DNA of 7,460 bases from Armatimonadota bacterium. GTDB taxonomy: Bacteria > Armatimonadota > Armatimonadia > Armatimonadales > Armatimonadaceae. The position numbers and the translations under genes were made by a program. Below are positions 6,102 to 7,460 of the stretch, in pieces; the first letter of the stretch is position 1; each line of letters starts with the position of its first letter. The stretch is taken from positions 1 to 7,460 of the forward strand of contig JACMMA010000421.1 in the NCBI GenBank assembly GCA_014379275.1. The letters run 5' to 3'. The notes under the pieces were generated by a model that was given only the letters and a program-made list of their open reading frames with translations, ran no database searches and was not told the DNA's origin.

Positions 6102-7076
6102 TCAGGCAAACAAAAAACGCGCCTCGGAAATACCGTCCGTGACATCCGACAGGAACGTTTCCGCCGCGTCGACGGAAACTATCGCGGCGTTGTAGGCAAG
6201 GCAGAAATAAACCTGACTGTCCACTGTTTTGCCGAAGCACAGGTGCCCGGCGAGCGGGTGATGCAGAATCGGCATGCGGTACAGAACGTTTGGGGAGTGC
6301 GATACTGTAAAGGTCGCGCCGGAAATATCGTCCTCGCCGAGTGTTTCACCCGCGATCCGGGCTTGTAGGCGGTCCCATTCCCGCGCAATCGTAAGCACGC
6401 TTTTTCGGTCCACGTCGCGCAACACCGGCACCGCCAGTGCCCCACCTTCGCGGCGCGTTTCCACACCGAGATGCACGTACCGCTTGCGCCGGACTTCCGC
6501 GTCCCCGGTCTGCTGGGCGTTCACTTCGGGGAAGCGGGTCAAACCCGCCGCCGTCGCGCAGAGCACGAACGGCAGCAGGGTCAGCCTCTCGGGAACACCG
6601 GACACCGTTTCGCCGCGCCCGGTTTTGGCGAGGTAGCGCAACGCTTCGGAAACGTCGGCGGTGGCGACCGTATAGGCGTGTGGCGTGTCGCGCAGAGAGC
6701 GGGTGTGATGTTCGCCGAGCGCGAGTTCGAGCGGCGACAGCGTGTAAATGTCTTCGGGACCGGCGGGGATGTAAAGGGGCGGCGCGGCGAACGGTTCGGG
6801 CACCGACTCAGAAAGCGGGGCGGACACACCGCCGAGCACGGCGACCGGTTCGCCCGCCTCGATCGCTTCCCCCGCCAGGACACATTTCTTGGTCAGCACG
6901 CCGAACGCGGGCGACGGCACCACGAACAGCGCGTCCCCGGCGCGGAGCGTGACCAGCGCATCGCCGAGCATCACCGCCTGGCCGAGCGACTTTTCCCACC
7001 GTTCCACGGAAGCGACCAGCGGCGGCGATACGGACTCGGGCAGGAGATGGGCGGGAAGGGTGACGGTATGTTTCAT
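6102..7076 (-). CDS. 2-oxoacid dehydrogenase E2-like protein, catalytic residues missing (probable pseudoenzyme)
   Basis: A 324-residue protein with an E2 layout but no subunit-binding domain. Residues ~3-82 align to a lipoyl domain (GDALVTLRAGDALFVVPSP, 38-56), but the lysine that carries lipoate in the DKA motif is replaced by D48. Residues ~110-324 align to the acyltransferase core: SPLELALGEHHTRSLRDTPHAYT (114-136), PFVLCATAAGLTRFPEVNA (169-187), VPVLRDVDRKSVLTIARE (216-233) and ISGATFTVSHSP (251-262). The active-site strand reads LAYNAAIVSVDAAETFL (293-309) where active E2s have SYDHRVVDGA, so the catalytic His and Asp become A297 and S301. The reading frame is intact, which suggests a retained protein with a non-enzymatic or altered role. 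ATG 7076 begins the lipoyl-like fold and has AGGA about 12 nt upstream. A 45-residue in-frame extension to 7211 crosses leader hairpins and looks non-coding. It is divided from nnr by the IS. Confidence 0.85.
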   Translation of the reverse strand: MKHTVTLPAHLLPESVSPPLVASVERWEKSLGQAVMLGDALVTLRAGDALFVVPSPAFGVLTKKCVLAGEAIEAGEPVAVLGGVSAPLSESVPEPFAAPPLYIPAGPEDIYTLSPLELALGEHHTRSLRDTPHAYTVATADVSEALRYLAKTGRGETVSGVPERLTLLPFVLCATAAGLTRFPEVNAQQTGDAEVRRKRYVHLGVETRREGGALAVPVLRDVDRKSVLTIAREWDRLQARIAGETLGEDDISGATFTVSHSPNVLYRMPILHHPLAGHLCFGKTVDSQVYFCLAYNAAIVSVDAAETFLSDVTDGISEARFLFA

Positions 7077-7088
7077 TCTTTTTTGTCC

Positions 7089-7128
7089 TACCCGGACGGG
7101 GGCAACCGGGTACCCTCTGGGTGGTTGC
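7089..7128 (-). promoter_or_regulatory. Competing leader hairpins upstream of the E2-like gene
   Basis: Two stems share bases and exclude each other: TACCCGG (7089-7095) with CCGGGTA (7106-7112), and GCAACC (7102-7107) with GGTTGC (7123-7128). The first ends next to the likely ribosome site (AGGA on the minus strand, about 12 nt before ATG 7076). The layout resembles a leader switch, but no known riboswitch class is recognised and both stems are short. Confidence 0.3.
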
Positions 7129-7180
7129 ATCGTTGGACCTGCGGTGCTCGGGAGTCTTGCTACACCGGACCCCGTGCTGT

Positions 7181-7249
7181 TTTCCCGCGATTCGCCGGTC
7201 CGTGGTTTCACACACTGTGTGAAAACACGGAACGGCGAATCGCGGGAAA
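7181..7249. repeat. 69-nt near-perfect palindrome (long hairpin)
   Basis: Arms of 34 nt centred on C7215 pair at 32 of 34 positions: 7181-7197 with 7233-7249 (17 bp), 7199-7204 with 7226-7231 (6 bp), and 7206-7214 with 7216-7224 (9 bp). Only 7198/7232 and 7205/7225 mismatch. It lies between the E2-like gene and the second IS with no coding sequence. There is no terminal T-tract beyond the short TTTT/AAA at the arm ends. It may be a REP/MITE-type repeat, a bidirectional transcription block or an extruding DNA site. Confidence 0.8.
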
Positions 7250-7286
7250 GTCCACAGGAAAGCTAAACAACGTGAGTTCGGGATAA

Positions 7287-7340
7287 GACAGGCTTTCCGA
7301 TAAACTAAAGTCGCCAAACCGAGTTTAAGGAAAGTCTGTC
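7287..7340 (+). promoter_or_regulatory. Leader hairpin burying the ribosome site of the second transposase
   Basis: GACAGGCTTTCC (7287-7298) pairs with GGAAAGTCTGTC (7329-7340) with one G-T wobble, extended inward by TAAACT (7301-7306) with AGTTTA (7322-7327). The Shine-Dalgarno-like AAGGA (7327-7331) is within the stem, 10 nt before ATG 7342. It corresponds to the hairpin at 5115-5163 although its right arm differs. Confidence 0.55.
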
Positions 7341-7341
7341 C

Positions 7342-7460
7342 ATGCCCATTTTACAAGACGATGCGCTCCTTGCCCTGTTCTGCTCGGTGGATGATTTTTG
7401 CAGGGATTTCCTGCCGCGCCTCAGAGCCTGCCTTTTGCCCGACACAAAACGCCGCAACCG
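7342..7460 (+). CDS. IS982-family transposase, N-terminal fragment (runs off right edge)
   Basis: The first 39 codons are open to the window end. The first 20 residues (MPILQDDALLALFCSVDDFC) match the first transposase at 18 of 20 positions, then the sequences diverge (RDFLPRLRACLLPDTKRRN against RTPLSPRDQRLLSGKSQRN). The catalytic part is outside the window, so whether it is intact cannot be judged. ATG 7342 follows AAGGA at 10 nt. Confidence 0.85.
   Translation, partial: MPILQDDALLALFCSVDDFCRDFLPRLRACLLPDTKRRN

Larger units (their letters stand above)
7270..7460 (+). mobile_element. Second IS982-family element, left end only
   Basis: ACGTGAGTTCGGGATAAG (7270-7287) matches the left repeat of the first IS at 16 of 18 positions. 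It is followed by a similar leader and transposase start in the same orientation. The leader and coding sequence differ at many bases, so this is a related but distinct element rather than a fresh copy. The right end lies outside the window, so its completeness is unknown. Confidence 0.85.

Noticed and set aside
7077..7211. 45-residue N-terminal extension of the E2-like protein
   Set aside because: Its ATG lies in the middle of the long palindrome, the translated segment has no fold or signal features, and ATG 7076 starts directly at the lipoyl-like domain with an AGGA upstream.
6471..7286. Plus-strand open frame of 271 codons
   Set aside because: It is antisense to the E2-like gene and crosses the 69-nt palindrome and the second IS end. 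No domain is recognisable.
5095..7460. Classical composite transposon made of two identical IS copies
   Set aside because: The two IS982 elements are clearly diverged, and the first has its own target duplication, so it inserted on its own.
1..7460. CRISPR array, tRNA or rRNA gene
   Set aside because: No regularly spaced direct repeats and no recognisable tRNA or rRNA sequence were seen on either strand.

Overview
This window appears to come from the chromosome of a fairly GC-rich, non-model bacterium. Its main content is a set of minus-strand genes. In transcription order these are an acyltransferase-like (E2-like) gene, nnr (NAD(P)H-hydrate repair), two membrane FHA-domain proteins, and a von Willebrand factor A (VWA) protein that runs off the left edge. 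The FHA/VWA combination, with degenerate and canonical FHA domains on membrane proteins, recalls the Ser/Thr-phosphorylation signalling clusters of Armatimonadota, Chloroflexota, Planctomycetota and similar phyla. Armatimonadota is my best guess, but it is weak because the window holds no rRNA or other marker.

Layout from left to right: the N-terminal part of a VWA protein (minus, 341 to beyond 1); an 83-bp intergenic element made of two inverted REP-like units (366-448); a six-helix membrane protein with two FHA domains (458-1858, minus); a 165-bp spacer with overlapping dyads; an exported, single-span protein with a C-terminal FHA domain (2024-3406, minus); the bifunctional nnr (3403-5028, minus), whose stop codon overlaps the start of the previous gene in an ATGA; an intact IS982-family insertion sequence (5095-6071, transposase on plus) with terminal inverted repeats and a 6-bp target duplication; an E2-like gene (6102-7076, minus); a 193-bp leader region with competing small hairpins and a 69-nt near-perfect palindrome (7181-7249); and the left end of a second, diverged IS982 element (7270 to the right edge).

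Removing the first IS and one target copy would leave about 90 bp between the E2-like gene and nnr, so they were probably neighbours in one transcription unit before the insertion. The most interesting points are these. The E2-like protein has lost both the lipoyl-lysine and the catalytic His/Asp, so it looks like a pseudoenzyme. nnr, a metabolite-repair gene, is translationally coupled to a membrane FHA protein. Both IS982 elements have a leader hairpin that buries the transposase ribosome binding site, with different but complementary arms in the two copies. I see no RNA genes, no CRISPR array and no convincing rho-independent terminator.
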